From contig NZ_SCQN01000022.1 of the NCBI RefSeq assembly GCF_004321985.1, forward strand, positions 37,607-101,606: 64,000 bases of DNA, given 5' to 3'. A program made the position numbers and the translations under genes. The DNA comes from Castellaniella sp. (GTDB lineage: Bacteria > Pseudomonadota > Gammaproteobacteria > Burkholderiales > Burkholderiaceae_B). The notes below the pieces were generated by a model. It saw only the letters and a list, made by a program, of their open reading frames with translations. It ran no database searches and was not told the origin of the DNA. This document shows, piece after piece, positions 26,265-34,639 of the stretch; the stretch's first letter is position 1; every line of letters begins with the position of its first letter.

Positions 26265-27053
26265 CTACCCGGATGGCAGCAGCGTTCCATCAGGCATCAG
26301 ACGCCCCGCCCCCCAGGGCGGCATGGGGCCGTCCAGGCCTTGCGCGAGCATGGACAGGAACTGGTGGCGCGAGACGGGACGGGCTCCCAGGCTGGCCAGG
26401 TGGGGAGTCTCCTGCTGACAGTCTATCCATGGGATGTCCCAGCGTTTCAGGTAGGCCACCAGATAGGTCAGCGCGACCTTGCTCGCATCGGCCGCCAGGC
26501 TGAACATGGATTCACCGAAGAAGCATTGCCCCAGGTTGACGCCGTACAGGCCCCCTACGAGCTGATCGTCCACCCAGGTTTCCACGCTGTGGACGCGACC
26601 CTGACGGTGCCAGTCACCGTAAGCCTGGATGATGTCACCCGTGATCCAGGTGCCCTCGAGGGTTGCGGGAGCCGGCAGGGGCGGGTGGTTGCGGTGCACG
26701 GCACCCAGACCCAGCCTGTCGGACCCGCGCTGCGCGCAGTGCGCCATCACATCCGGAAAGGCCTGATTCAGGGTCACGCGCAGCGATGCCGGCTGCGTGG
26801 TGCGTCCAAACTGGCGGACCCGCTTGGCCAGAGAACGGCTGACGTGCAGGTGATCGCAGGGCAGCACCATACGGGGATCCGGACTCCACCACAGCACCGG
26901 GTCGCCCGGATTGAACCAGGGGAACAGACCCTTGTGATAGGCCTCGTTCAGCCGGGCGGGCGATAGGTCGCGGCCAGCGGCGATCAGGTCGGCAGCACCG
27001 GCAGCGGCCGGATTGGGCAGCGGTGTATCGGGTTCGACCCAGGCGATTGGCAT
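26265..27053 (-). CDS. aat: Leucyl/phenylalanyl-tRNA-protein transferase Aat
   Basis: Aat adds Leu or Phe to proteins exposing N-terminal Lys or Arg, creating a ClpS-recognised N-degron. The 262-residue protein shows the family motifs GLFPWFNPGDPVLWWSPDPR (split here from longer context), TWITGDIIQAY, GGLYGVNLGQCFFGESMFS and IDCQQETPHLASLGA. The gene follows the NUDIX gene by 9 nt and precedes bpt by 83 nt on the same strand. Confidence 0.97.
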   Translation of the reverse strand: MPIAWVEPDTPLPNPAAAGAADLIAAGRDLSPARLNEAYHKGLFPWFNPGDPVLWWSPDPRMVLPCDHLHVSRSLAKRVRQFGRTTQPASLRVTLNQAFPDVMAHCAQRGSDRLGLGAVHRNHPPLPAPATLEGTWITGDIIQAYGDWHRQGRVHSVETWVDDQLVGGLYGVNLGQCFFGESMFSLAADASKVALTYLVAYLKRWDIPWIDCQQETPHLASLGARPVSRHQFLSMLAQGLDGPMPPWGAGRLMPDGTLLPSG

Positions 27054-27062
27054 GGCCGCGCG

Positions 27063-27650
27063 TCAGTCTGGGAAGCGCAGATCGATGGCGTAGTGATGGG
27101 TGGTGAAAACGCCCGACGCCCGGTCCTGGACGTAGCGTTCCAGCGTCGTGCTCACGGACCGGAACGACAACTCCTGCCAGGGGATTGCATCCAGCTTGAA
27201 AAAAGCGGCTTCCAGCGTCTCCGAGCCCGGGTCCAGATGTGGCCCCAGGACTTCCGCCAAGTAATAGAGATGGACCTGGTTGACGGAGGGCACATCGACG
27301 ACCGTGAACAGCGACTGGACCCGGATGCGGGCACCCGACTCTTCCTGATTCTCTCGGGCGGCGCCCTGTTCGGTGGTCTCACCCAGCTCCATGAAGCCGG
27401 CCGGCAGTGTCCATTTGCCGTAGCGCGGTTCGATGGCTCGCCGGCACAGCAACACCTGATCGTTCCAGATTGGCACTACCCCGACGACGTTGCGCGGGTT
27501 TTGATAGTGGACAGCTCCGCAATGCTTGCAGAGGTCCCGGATGCGGTTGTCGTCCGGCGGAATTTCCCGCGACAGGGGGTGCCCGCATTGCGAGCAAAAC
27601 TGCTGCGTGCGCGGCGCTGGGTGGTAGAAGAGGGGGGTGGTGGATGTCAT
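27063..27650 (-). CDS. NUDIX hydrolase with N-terminal zinc ribbon
   Basis: A 195-residue protein with a CSQCGHP...CKHCG zinc ribbon (about 19-44) followed by a NUDIX domain whose box (GFMELGETTEQGAARENQEE, then SGA) carries all conserved Glu and Gly residues. The layout resembles NudC-type NAD(H)/decapping pyrophosphatases without their extra N-terminal domain. A nucleotide diphosphate substrate is likely, but which one cannot be said. It is 9 nt upstream of aat. Confidence 0.88.
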   Translation of the reverse strand: MTSTTPLFYHPAPRTQQFCSQCGHPLSREIPPDDNRIRDLCKHCGAVHYQNPRNVVGVVPIWNDQVLLCRRAIEPRYGKWTLPAGFMELGETTEQGAARENQEESGARIRVQSLFTVVDVPSVNQVHLYYLAEVLGPHLDPGSETLEAAFFKLDAIPWQELSFRSVSTTLERYVQDRASGVFTTHHYAIDLRFPD

Positions 27651-27692
27651 GCGGGAATTTTAGCGATTTGGCGGGTGGTGGGGGATCCGTCG

Positions 27693-28220
27693 TCAACGGG
27701 GCACTGGCTTGCGGGCGAAATTCAGGATCCGCGGGATCTCGCAGGATGCGCAATACCGGGGATCGTCGGCGTTTGGCAGCAGGTTGTCGGCCACGTCCAG
27801 CATGTCCCTGCCGTCGATCAGTCCGGCGCCCTGTGGGGCCTGGGCATACAGTCTGCCGTTCTCATCGGTGAACCATCGCCGTACGGGACCGTAGCCGGAT
27901 TGGGCATGGGTCAGAAGCTGTACCCCGCCTTGTGCGTCGCGAGTGGTACGGACAATCCACGGCGCCGTGTCTAGCCGCACGTAGACCCGCTGTGGCCCGT
28001 TTTGAAAGTACCATCCGCCGGCGTCGTCGGGCGCGTAATTGCGGTTGATGAATGCGATGAACCGCGGGTTGGTGATGGGGGTGCCTGGCGGGTCGGTGGC
28101 GTCCCAGCCCCGCCCGTCCGGATGCAGATGCCAGATTCCCCGCGACGACAGTGACAGCCAGCCATAAACGTCCGGAACGTTGGGCCAGCGAACCATTGCA
28201 GCGAGAACCTGTTCATCCAT
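27693..28220 (-). CDS. Conserved hypothetical protein of 175 residues
   Basis: I do not recognise a functional family, although proteins beginning MDEQVLxAMxRWPNVPDVYGWLSL recur in Burkholderiales. No signal peptide or membrane helix is seen. The protein is rich in Trp, Gly and Pro, with two apparent halves: residues 1-90 (tryptophan-rich, DUF-like beta segments such as GIWHLHPDGRGW) and a C-terminal CASCEIPRILNFARKP tail containing a CxxC pair. The ATG at 28220 fits homology better than an in-frame start 27 nt upstream. It lies 42 nt before the NUDIX-aat-bpt run on the same strand. Confidence 0.75.
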   Translation of the reverse strand: MDEQVLAAMVRWPNVPDVYGWLSLSSRGIWHLHPDGRGWDATDPPGTPITNPRFIAFINRNYAPDDAGGWYFQNGPQRVYVRLDTAPWIVRTTRDAQGGVQLLTHAQSGYGPVRRWFTDENGRLYAQAPQGAGLIDGRDMLDVADNLLPNADDPRYCASCEIPRILNFARKPVPR

Positions 28221-28295
28221 ATGCAGAGATTCTACCGACGGTTGCACGGAGATGGCAGCGTAGAATGCCAGGGAAGGATTTCAAGCGGGGGAAGC

Positions 28296-29762
28296 ATGGA
28301 CATGACCGGGAAAGAAGGGCGCGCGGGACACCCGGACGCAGACGCCCTGCAGGCTTTCGTGGACGACAAATGGGACCGTGAGATCGTTCCCGCACTCACT
28401 GAATACATTGCCATCCCGGCCAAGAGTCCTGCTTTCGATGCCGACTGGGTGGCTCATGGGTATATCGACCAGGTGGTGCGCAACGCGGTCCGCTGGCTGG
28501 AATCCCAGTCGGTGCGCAACCTGACGGTCGAGATCCTGCGTCTGCCCGGGCGCACGCCGGTGATCTACTTTGAAGCACCGGCCACTCGTGCGGACAATGG
28601 CGATGCCGTCCTGATGTACGGCCACCTGGACAAGCAGCCCGAGTTCTCTGGCTGGCGCACCGGCTTTGGCCCCTGGACGCCCAAGTATGTCGATGGCAAG
28701 CTCTATGGTCGCGGCGGCGCTGACGATGGTTATGCCGTCTATGCGTCGCTGACCACCATCATGGCGCTGGACCGGCTGGGCATTTCTCGTCCGCGGTGCA
28801 TCGGCCTGATCGAGACCTGCGAGGAATCGGGCAGCTATGACCTGTTGCCCTATGTAGATTCGCTGCGCGAGCGCATGGGCCGGGTGGCTCTGGTCGTGTG
28901 TCTGGATTCGGGGGCCGGAAACTACGACCAGCTCTGGATGACGACGTCGCTGCGCGGTCTGGTGACGGGGACGCTGGAGGTGCAGGTGTTGGACGAAGGT
29001 GTGCATTCCGGGGATTCCAGCGGGGTCGTGCCATCGAGCTTCCGGATCCTGCGCCAGATTCTAGACCGCCTGGAGGACAGCAAGACTGGCCGTGTACTGC
29101 CGCAGAGCTTCCACTGCCAGATCCCGGCGGATCGCGCGGAACAGGTTCGTGCGGCGGCGCGCATCCTGGGTGATGAGGTCTGGCGGCGGTTTCCCTGGGC
29201 GTGCGGGGCCGACGGCGGGTTCGTGCTGCCGATGGTGGCGGACCCCGAGCAGGCCATGCTGAACCGGACCTGGCGCCCGGCCCTCTCCGTCACAGGGGCA
29301 GAGGGCCTGCCGCCGCTGGCGAGCGCTGGTAACGTGCTGCGCCCGCGCACGGCTTTCAAACTGTCCCTGCGCTTGCCGCCGCTGGTCGATGGCGCGGCCG
29401 CCGCCGGTGAGCTCAAGTCTTTGCTGGAGCAGGATGCTCCCTATCACGCCAAGGTCTCTTTCAGGCAGGACCCGGGGATTGCCAGTGGCTGGAATGCCCC
29501 GCAGTCGGCCCCGTGGCTGGCGGGCGCGCTGGAGACGGCCTCGCAGCAGTTCTACGGCGCACCTTGCGGCTACATTGGGCAGGGCGGCACGATTCCGCTC
29601 ATGAACCTGCTGCTTCAGGGTTTCCCGAAATCACAGTTCATGGTGTGCGGAGTGCTTGGTCCACAGTCCAATGCGCATGGTCCCAACGAATTCCTGCATG
29701 TGCCCTACGCCAAACGTTTGACGGCGTCGGTAGCGCAAGCCATCGCGGCGCTGCCCGCGTGA
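28296..29762 (+). CDS. M20-family metallopeptidase/dipeptidase
   Basis: A 488-residue zinc peptidase of the M20 carnosinase-like group. Metal and catalytic residues are visible in order: MYGHLDKQPE (His ligand and catalytic Asp), GRGGADDGYA (bridging Asp), ETCEESGS (general base and ligand Glu), CLDSGAG, and the C-terminal NAHGPNE His. A dimerisation lid domain occupies about 225-360. No signal peptide, so it is likely cytoplasmic. The ATG at 28296 is preceded by GGGGGA; an in-frame ATG at 28302 is possible. Substrate peptide or acyl-amino acid is not defined. Confidence 0.92.
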   Translation: MDMTGKEGRAGHPDADALQAFVDDKWDREIVPALTEYIAIPAKSPAFDADWVAHGYIDQVVRNAVRWLESQSVRNLTVEILRLPGRTPVIYFEAPATRADNGDAVLMYGHLDKQPEFSGWRTGFGPWTPKYVDGKLYGRGGADDGYAVYASLTTIMALDRLGISRPRCIGLIETCEESGSYDLLPYVDSLRERMGRVALVVCLDSGAGNYDQLWMTTSLRGLVTGTLEVQVLDEGVHSGDSSGVVPSSFRILRQILDRLEDSKTGRVLPQSFHCQIPADRAEQVRAAARILGDEVWRRFPWACGADGGFVLPMVADPEQAMLNRTWRPALSVTGAEGLPPLASAGNVLRPRTAFKLSLRLPPLVDGAAAAGELKSLLEQDAPYHAKVSFRQDPGIASGWNAPQSAPWLAGALETASQQFYGAPCGYIGQGGTIPLMNLLLQGFPKSQFMVCGVLGPQSNAHGPNEFLHVPYAKRLTASVAQAIAALPA

Positions 29763-29816
29763 ACCGGGCGCGGCGTCGATAGCGCAGCGGACGAACGTGC
29801 TGCGGCACCTGTGAAC

Positions 29817-30461
29817 TCAGTGTGACTTGAGCAGCCAGGGGTGGTTCGCGAAGTGCCGGGCTTCGAAGGCGCGGATCTCGTCGGCGTGCGTCAGGGTCTG
29901 GCCGATTTCGTCCAGCCCCTGGAGCAGGGCCTCGCGGCCGTAGCCGTCGATCTCGAACCTCCAGGTTTCGCCGCCCGGCGCCAACACGGTCTGCTGGGCG
30001 AGGTCCACTGTCAATGAATATCCGGGCGTGTTGGTCACCACGTGGAAGAGCTTGTCGATGACGGGCTCAGGCAGCGTGATGGGCAGCAGCCCGTTCTTGA
30101 CGCAATTGTTGGCGAAAATGTCCGCATAGGACTGGGTGATCAGCACCCTGAATCCATACTGCTGCAGGGCCCAAGGCGCGTGTTCGCGGCTGGAGCCACA
30201 GCCGAAGTTTCTCCGTCCCAGAAGGATTGAGGCGGGCCGGTAGCGGGCCTGGTTCAGCATGAAGTCCGGGTTGATGGGCCGTTTGCTGTTATCCATGCCG
30301 GGCTCACCGTGGTCCAGGTAGCGCAGCTCATCGAACAGATTCGCACCGAACCCCGAGCGGCGGATGGATTTCATGAACTGCTTCGGGATGATGAGATCGG
30401 TGTCGACGTTTTCGCGATCCAGGGGGGCGACCACCCCCCTGTGCGTGGTGAAGGCTTGCAT
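29817..30461 (-). CDS. leuD: 3-isopropylmalate dehydratase small subunit
   Basis: A 214-residue LeuD with the canonical start [26 protein letters not shown] and the swivel-domain substrate motif [17 protein letters not shown] (about 82-98). LeuD pairs with the [4Fe-4S] subunit LeuC to isomerise isopropylmalate in leucine synthesis. No leuC or leuB is nearby; instead the gene lies 10 nt after an MFS transporter gene on the same strand. It may work with a LeuC encoded elsewhere. The sequence itself looks fully functional. Confidence 0.93.
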   Translation of the reverse strand: MQAFTTHRGVVAPLDRENVDTDLIIPKQFMKSIRRSGFGANLFDELRYLDHGEPGMDNSKRPINPDFMLNQARYRPASILLGRRNFGCGSSREHAPWALQQYGFRVLITQSYADIFANNCVKNGLLPITLPEPVIDKLFHVVTNTPGYSLTVDLAQQTVLAPGGETWRFEIDGYGREALLQGLDEIGQTLTHADEIRAFEARHFANHPWLLKSH

Positions 30462-30471
30462 GGTCGTGGAT

Positions 30472-31839
30472 TTATTCCGGCAGCTTCTTTCCGGTCGTTT
30501 CCGGCAGGAACCAGGGCAGCACGACACCCAGCAAGTAGACGGAGCCCATGGTCACTGCGGTGTTCGGAATGCCACCGAACGATTTGATCAGAGTGCCCGC
30601 GATGATGGGGAATACCCAGGCGATCAGCCGCGCGCCGTTGAAGATCATGCTGATGGCCGACGTCCGGACTGTGGGAGTGAACAGTTCCACGGGGTAGATT
30701 GCCATCCATGCGAAGGCGCAGCCCAGGGTGAAGAAGCCGTTGATGGGTGCCAGGATGGCCATTCCTTCAACTGTGCTCGTCAGCTTGTAGGTCGCGATGG
30801 TGACCAGCAGCGACCCCAGGAAGGTCAGGCACATGAAGAGCCTGCGTCCCAGGACGTCGATGATGAAGCCCGACAGCATGTAGGCCACGATGGCGCCGAT
30901 GGTGTAGGTGATCGACACCCGGGAGCCCCACGCGGCAGGGTCCGCCACCCCTTCCGCCTTGCCCAGCGTCACGGTGTAGGTCAGCAGCCAGCTGGAAATG
31001 GCCCACCAGCCCACTGTGGTGACGGCCGAGAGGATCATGGCCAGGACGGTGCGCCGCAGTGCCTCGGGTTCCGTGAAGAGCAGCTTCAGGGTGAACGGGC
31101 GCTTGTCGTTGCTGGTGGAGGCAGATTGCTGCGTAGCAGGGCGTTGCGACTCGTTGCTCGTGGCGTGCCAGCGCTTTTCCCGCACAGCCTTCTGCCATTT
31201 CTCGGATTCGTCCAGACCGCGCCGAAGATAAAGGACCCCAAGTGCTGGAAGGGCGCCGACGGCAAAGACCAGACGCCAGGTTTCCTGACCCAGCGGATGG
31301 GTGGAAGACAGGACGTACCAGACGATGGCGGCCACCAGTGTGCCCCAGCCAAAGCCGGAGTGCAGAAAGCCCAGTCCCTTGGCGCGCGCCCGGTCAGGCC
31401 ATGTTTCCGACACCAGCGCCACGCCGGTACCCCATTCACTACCCATCGCCAGGCCGGTGAGGAACCGCAGCGCGCACAGCACTACGACCCCGTTCGCGAA
31501 GGCGGTAAGGCCCGAAAACAGCGCATACAGGAAAATAGACCACATCATCATGCGCTTGCGCCCGATGTAGTCGGCCAGTACGCCGCCCACGATTCCGCCC
31601 AGCCCCCAGCCGAGCAATGTGATGCCGATCACGCTGCCTGCATAGATGCTGAACGAGGTCGCTTGCGCCGGTGTCAGGAGCGAATGCATCATCGGACCCA
31701 GCACGACGATGATGGCCATGGCCTCATAGCCATCGAATATCCAGCCCAGGAAGCCCGCGCGCAGAACCTGCCAGTGCTTCTTCGTCAGGCCGTCATGCCA
31801 GCGCGCCGAAGGCGTCGCGATGGCCGATTCCTCTATCAT
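30472..31839 (-). CDS. MFS transporter, metabolite:H+ symporter type
   Basis: A 455-residue twelve-helix permease. The N-terminal WFDGYEA-like segment ([17 protein letters not shown]), the loop 2-3 signature [15 protein letters not shown] and the [13 protein letters not shown] segment place it near the sialic/aromatic acid and alpha-ketoglutarate symporters. A central charged loop (about 225-255) rich in Ser/Gln/Lys separates the two six-helix halves. Start chosen at 31839 with GGAGA upstream. It is divergent from a LysR gene and cotranscribed with leuD, which suggests an organic acid cargo; this is inference. Confidence 0.88.
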   Translation of the reverse strand: MIEESAIATPSARWHDGLTKKHWQVLRAGFLGWIFDGYEAMAIIVVLGPMMHSLLTPAQATSFSIYAGSVIGITLLGWGLGGIVGGVLADYIGRKRMMMWSIFLYALFSGLTAFANGVVVLCALRFLTGLAMGSEWGTGVALVSETWPDRARAKGLGFLHSGFGWGTLVAAIVWYVLSSTHPLGQETWRLVFAVGALPALGVLYLRRGLDESEKWQKAVREKRWHATSNESQRPATQQSASTSNDKRPFTLKLLFTEPEALRRTVLAMILSAVTTVGWWAISSWLLTYTVTLGKAEGVADPAAWGSRVSITYTIGAIVAYMLSGFIIDVLGRRLFMCLTFLGSLLVTIATYKLTSTVEGMAILAPINGFFTLGCAFAWMAIYPVELFTPTVRTSAISMIFNGARLIAWVFPIIAGTLIKSFGGIPNTAVTMGSVYLLGVVLPWFLPETTGKKLPE

Positions 31840-31976
31840 TATTGTCTCCTCGGTGAATGTCGTTTGTGTGTTGCGTCGAAGCCACCTGGGCGAGTTTCCC
31901 CTTGGGCCATTGGTGTATTGTCCGATACCAGGCGCGTGCTCTGTGGCGGCATGGATGCGGGCGCAGGCTCGCGTCG

Positions 31977-32039
31977 GGGCTGGGTTTGGCCGGTCGTCCT
32001 CGCGACGAAAACAAATATTACGTAACCGGGCTGGGTTTG
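31977..32039. repeat. 12-nt direct repeat in the MFS/LysR divergent region
   Basis: GGGCTGGGTTTG occurs at 31977-31988 and again at 32028-32039, 51 nt apart. Between them is the perfect 8-bp palindrome TTACGTAA (32018-32025). These lie in the 277-nt shared control region and may include LysR contact sites. Confidence 0.4.
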
Positions 32040-32116
32040 AATATTGATGGATCATCACGCCAGCCATCGCGAAAATCGATGCCTGGAGGCGGCATCCATC
32101 CGGAGGAGGCGCACGA

Positions 32117-33055
32117 ATGAATCAGAAGGGTTGGGATCCAGTCCCGTTCGATTTTGAGTCCCTGCAAGTGTTTCTTGCCGCAGTGGAGGAACGCAGCATC
32201 TTTGCGGCGGCGCGTCGCAACCACATCGTGGCCTCGGCCGCGAGCAAGCGGATCTCGGTGCTGGAAGAGCGTGCTGGGACTGCGCTGCTTTATCGGCACA
32301 GCAGGGGTGTGCGGCCCACACCTGCGGGCGAGGCACTGTATCACCACGCCAAGCGGCTGGACGAACACTTGCGCCGCATTTCGGATGAACTCTCGGAGTA
32401 CGCCAACGGAGTTCGGGGCCATGTGCGCATCCATGTCAATCTGACGGCCATGGTCCAGTATCTGCCCAGGGATCTCTATTCCTTCCTCCAGGAGAATCCC
32501 CAGATCCGCCTCGACCTGGTCGAGAAGACCAGCGATCAGGTCGTGCAGGCGGTGGTGTCGGGGTTGACGGACATTGGAATCTGTTCGTCTGCCCCCGACC
32601 CCGCCCTGGATCTCGACGTACTGACGTACGGGGTCGACCAGCTTGTTCTGGTGCTGCGGCCGGACCACCGGCTTGCGCGGCGCCGGGGAGTGCGGTTCGA
32701 GGAGATCATGGATGAGGACATCATCAGCCTCACATATGGCACGTCGATTCACAAACTGTGCGCTTCCGCCGCCGAACAACTGGGGCGTACTCTGCGGGTG
32801 CGCATGGAGGTGACAGATTTCGAGGGGATGCGGAATATGATCGCGGCCGGACTGGGGATCGGAATCCTGCCGTCGCCCAGCGTTGCGCCTTATCTGGGGA
32901 TCATGCCGCTACGGATGGTCGCGTTGAAGGAGTCATGGAGCAAGCGTCCCCTGAACATCGTGGCACGCCGCTTCCAGGTGTTGCCATTGCCATCGCAGTT
33001 GCTGATTCGGCACCTGGCGCGCAGCCGGGGGCTGGTGGTGAGCGGGGACTTGTAG
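32117..33055 (+). CDS. LysR-family transcriptional regulator
   Basis: A 312-residue LTTR: winged helix-turn-helix at about 12-70 (FLAAVEERSIFAAARRNHI, SAASKRISVLEERAGTALL) and a periplasmic-binding-type effector domain after about 95. GGAGG precedes the ATG. It is transcribed away from the MFS-leuD pair, the standard arrangement for a LysR activator of the divergent operon. Effector unknown. The stop codon marks the boundary with the phage scar that begins immediately afterwards. Confidence 0.92.
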   Translation: MNQKGWDPVPFDFESLQVFLAAVEERSIFAAARRNHIVASAASKRISVLEERAGTALLYRHSRGVRPTPAGEALYHHAKRLDEHLRRISDELSEYANGVRGHVRIHVNLTAMVQYLPRDLYSFLQENPQIRLDLVEKTSDQVVQAVVSGLTDIGICSSAPDPALDLDVLTYGVDQLVLVLRPDHRLARRRGVRFEEIMDEDIISLTYGTSIHKLCASAAEQLGRTLRVRMEVTDFEGMRNMIAAGLGIGILPSPSVAPYLGIMPLRMVALKESWSKRPLNIVARRFQVLPLPSQLLIRHLARSRGLVVSGDL

Positions 33056-33232
33056 GCTCCACCGGCGAATGCACCTGTTTACGTCGAGTCGCAACTTGTC
33101 ATCCCTATCGCTTGCCATTGGGTCACCCTGTATGGACGCATTGGCGACGACCGTACTGAGCAAGGCGACCCCTTGATCCTGGCGTCGAGCATGCACCATA
33201 AGCTCAAACAGGGAATCCACGGATGCAACTGA
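33056..33232 (+). pseudogene. 5'-truncated phage-type reading frame
   Basis: An open frame without a start codon runs from just after the lysR stop to a TGA at 33230-33232. Its C-terminus (HWVTLYGRIGDDRTEQGD, then LILASSMHHKLKQGIHGCN) reads like protein rather than random sequence. Its stop overlaps the start of the next phage gene (ATGCAACTGA), a common phage gene junction. I infer the remnant of a phage gene whose 5' part was lost at the lysR boundary. No family assigned. Confidence 0.4.
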
Positions 33233-33717
33233 AATTACCTATCACGCCTCGCGACTTCACAGATGAAATCATGGCTCCGGCATTGGACCTGCTGCCGGCA
33301 AAGATGCGGTCAACGGAGGCGCGCATCGTACTCCTCACCATTGGGCTGCAAGAATCCGGCCTTGCGCACCGGCGCCAGATCGGGGGACCGGCCCGAGGCC
33401 TGTTGCAGTTCGAAGAGGTGGGTGTCCGAGGCGTACTCACGCACCAAGTGAGCCGGGGTTATGCCGCCGAGGTATGCGCTGCGCGTCATGTCGTGGCGGT
33501 ACCCATCCAGGTCTACGACATGCTGGACAAGGATGACATCCTGGCGGTAGCCCTGGGAAGGCTGTTGCTGTGGACGGATCCGCGCCCTCTGCCGGCGGCC
33601 GGTGATGTGGAGGGAGCCTGGGACCTGTATACACGCACCTGGCGCCCCGGTCGGTCGAACCGCGGCGATTGGGATGCCCATTACGAGATGGCCCGTACTA
33701 CGGTGGGGGGCGGCTGA
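33223..33717 (+). CDS. Phage-derived hypothetical protein (lysozyme-like region)
   Basis: A 164-residue protein of a type found in tailed phages and prophages of Burkholderiales. The N-terminal half, with LLTIGLQESGLAHRRQIGGP then ARGLLQFEEVGVRGVLTH, has the Glu-Ser and Gly-Pro-Ala-Arg-Gly pattern reminiscent of lysozyme-like or tail-associated muramidase folds; the C-terminal half has LWTDPRPLP and a conserved WRPG segment. Function is inferred weakly. AGGGA precedes the ATG. It ends one base before the left copy of the tRNA-Cys repeat, consistent with the end of a phage genome. Confidence 0.75.
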   Translation: MQLKLPITPRDFTDEIMAPALDLLPAKMRSTEARIVLLTIGLQESGLAHRRQIGGPARGLLQFEEVGVRGVLTHQVSRGYAAEVCAARHVVAVPIQVYDMLDKDDILAVALGRLLLWTDPRPLPAAGDVEGAWDLYTRTWRPGRSNRGDWDAHYEMARTTVGGG

Positions 33718-33718
33718 A

Positions 33719-33752
33719 CACTGGAGGCTCAACTCGGAATCGAATCGGGGTA
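33719..33752. repeat. Left att-like copy of the tRNA-Cys 3' end
   Basis: A 34-nt stretch matches 34606-34639 (the 3' end of tRNA-Cys and its flank) at 32 of 34 positions. Such duplications of a tRNA 3' end are the usual footprint of integrase-mediated insertion. It begins directly after the phage gene stop codon. Confidence 0.75.
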
Positions 33753-33905
33753 TCCTGCCGCAACAAAGCCAGACTGAAGCCGGGATACCCCGTTCCCGCC
33801 GTGTCCGTTACGTGAAGAGTCGGTCATGCTCATTCCTTGATCTCCCCACGTCGGGCCCGCACGGCTTCGTGCTGTCGCGAATCTGTCATACGGTTCTCCA
33901 CGAGG

Positions 33906-33928
33906 TTATCCACAGTCTTTGTGGGTAA
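33906..33928. promoter_or_regulatory. Inverted pair of DnaA-box-like sites
   Basis: TTATCCACA (33906-33914), the consensus DnaA box, faces TGTGGGTAA (33920-33928), a one-mismatch box on the other strand, with 5 nt between. They lie in the phage scar just beyond the stop of the minus-strand gene. They may equally be a short hairpin. Confidence 0.35.
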
Positions 33929-33929
33929 G

Positions 33930-34358
33930 TCATGCACTTTTGGCCTCCATCGCACGCAGCGCGGCCTGATACTCCGGGAAGTCCGGATCATCAGCCACGC
34001 CGCAGCTTTGCTCCGAATACCCGATCATGCCAGCGAGCGCGGCCCGCAGTCGCTTGTTGTCTTCGACTGCTGCTTCCGCGACCATGTCAGCCTGGAACGC
34101 ACGGGCCGATGCTTCGGCGAGAGCGTCCAACAGCTCGGGCAGCGCATTGACGGCCTCGATCATCAGCATGGCATTCGGCCCTTCAGCACCGCCAGCAAAC
34201 AGCAGATCGGGGTGGCCGTCCGGCTGAATGCACGGGGTGCATACCAGCGTGTGGTCGGCAGCCACGATTTGGCACCAGCTATTGCGGGTGGCCAGAACCA
34301 ACGGCAGGGGTCGTGCGCGGTGGATCAACTCGCGCAGGTGTCTGGTATTGATGGTCAT
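33930..34358 (-). CDS. Phage-like hypothetical protein
   Basis: A 142-residue protein, N-terminus MTINTRHLRELIHRA, with a central Ala-rich helical segment (AVNALPELLDALAEASARAF, about 70-90) and C-terminal LRAALAGMIGYSEQ and FPEYQAALRAMEAK. The ALPELLDALAEA pattern resembles small accessory proteins of siphophages (Ea22-like family), a tentative link. GGAGG stands 9 nt before the ATG at 34358; an in-frame ATG at 34457 lacks one. It is the only gene left between the att-like repeats. Confidence 0.65.
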   Translation of the reverse strand: MTINTRHLRELIHRARPLPLVLATRNSWCQIVAADHTLVCTPCIQPDGHPDLLFAGGAEGPNAMLMIEAVNALPELLDALAEASARAFQADMVAEAAVEDNKRLRAALAGMIGYSEQSCGVADDPDFPEYQAALRAMEAKSA

Positions 34359-34608
34359 TCGATGACCTCCAGTGATTTGATTTGCTCGATGCGTCGGCCA
34401 ACCCGGCGGGCGACGTTCCTCCGGCGCGAGGCGACAGACTTGCGCGCTCAGCAGCATGCCATTGTCGCCTCGGAACTGCTGGTCGTCATCCGGGCGTCGG
34501 ACACAAAAAAGCCCGCGTTGAGGCGGGCCCGATTCATCGTTTTGCGAAGCAAGTCCAGTTTTGCGACGCGTGAAAGATTTCTATGTGTCTCGCAACCCGC
34601 ATGAGCAC
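34359..34608. other. Phage-scar flank with one hairpin; no confident gene
   Basis: 250 nt between the phage-like gene and tRNA-Cys. It holds the minus-strand terminator at 34505-34528 and the right att-like repeat edge. Frames upstream of 34358 stay open towards 34480 on the minus strand and may be debris of a longer phage gene, but no start with a ribosome-binding site is seen. Confidence 0.5.
34505..34528 (-). terminator. Intrinsic terminator downstream of tRNA-Cys
   Basis: On the minus strand GCCCGC and GCGGGC pair around a 6-nt loop, followed by TTTTTT. It lies about 80 nt past the tRNA-Cys 3' end and probably ends that transcript before the phage-like gene. Confidence 0.75.
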
Positions 34609-34639
34609 TGGAGGCGCAACTCGGAATCGAACCGGGGTA
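34606..34639. repeat. Right att-like repeat inside tRNA-Cys
   Basis: Covers the tRNA 3' end, T arm and three flanking bases; 32 of 34 positions match the copy at 33719-33752. The intact tRNA sequence is kept here, as expected for insertion into a tRNA 3' end. Confidence 0.75.

Noticed and set aside
30364..32025. 553-residue plus-strand frame opposite leuD and the MFS gene
   Set aside because: Covers two well-supported genes on the opposite strand; His/Gln/Arg-rich without recognisable domains.
33837..34604. 255-residue plus-strand frame across the phage scar
   Set aside because: Opposite to the minus-strand phage-like gene that has a ribosome-binding site; crosses the terminator and reaches the tRNA flank.
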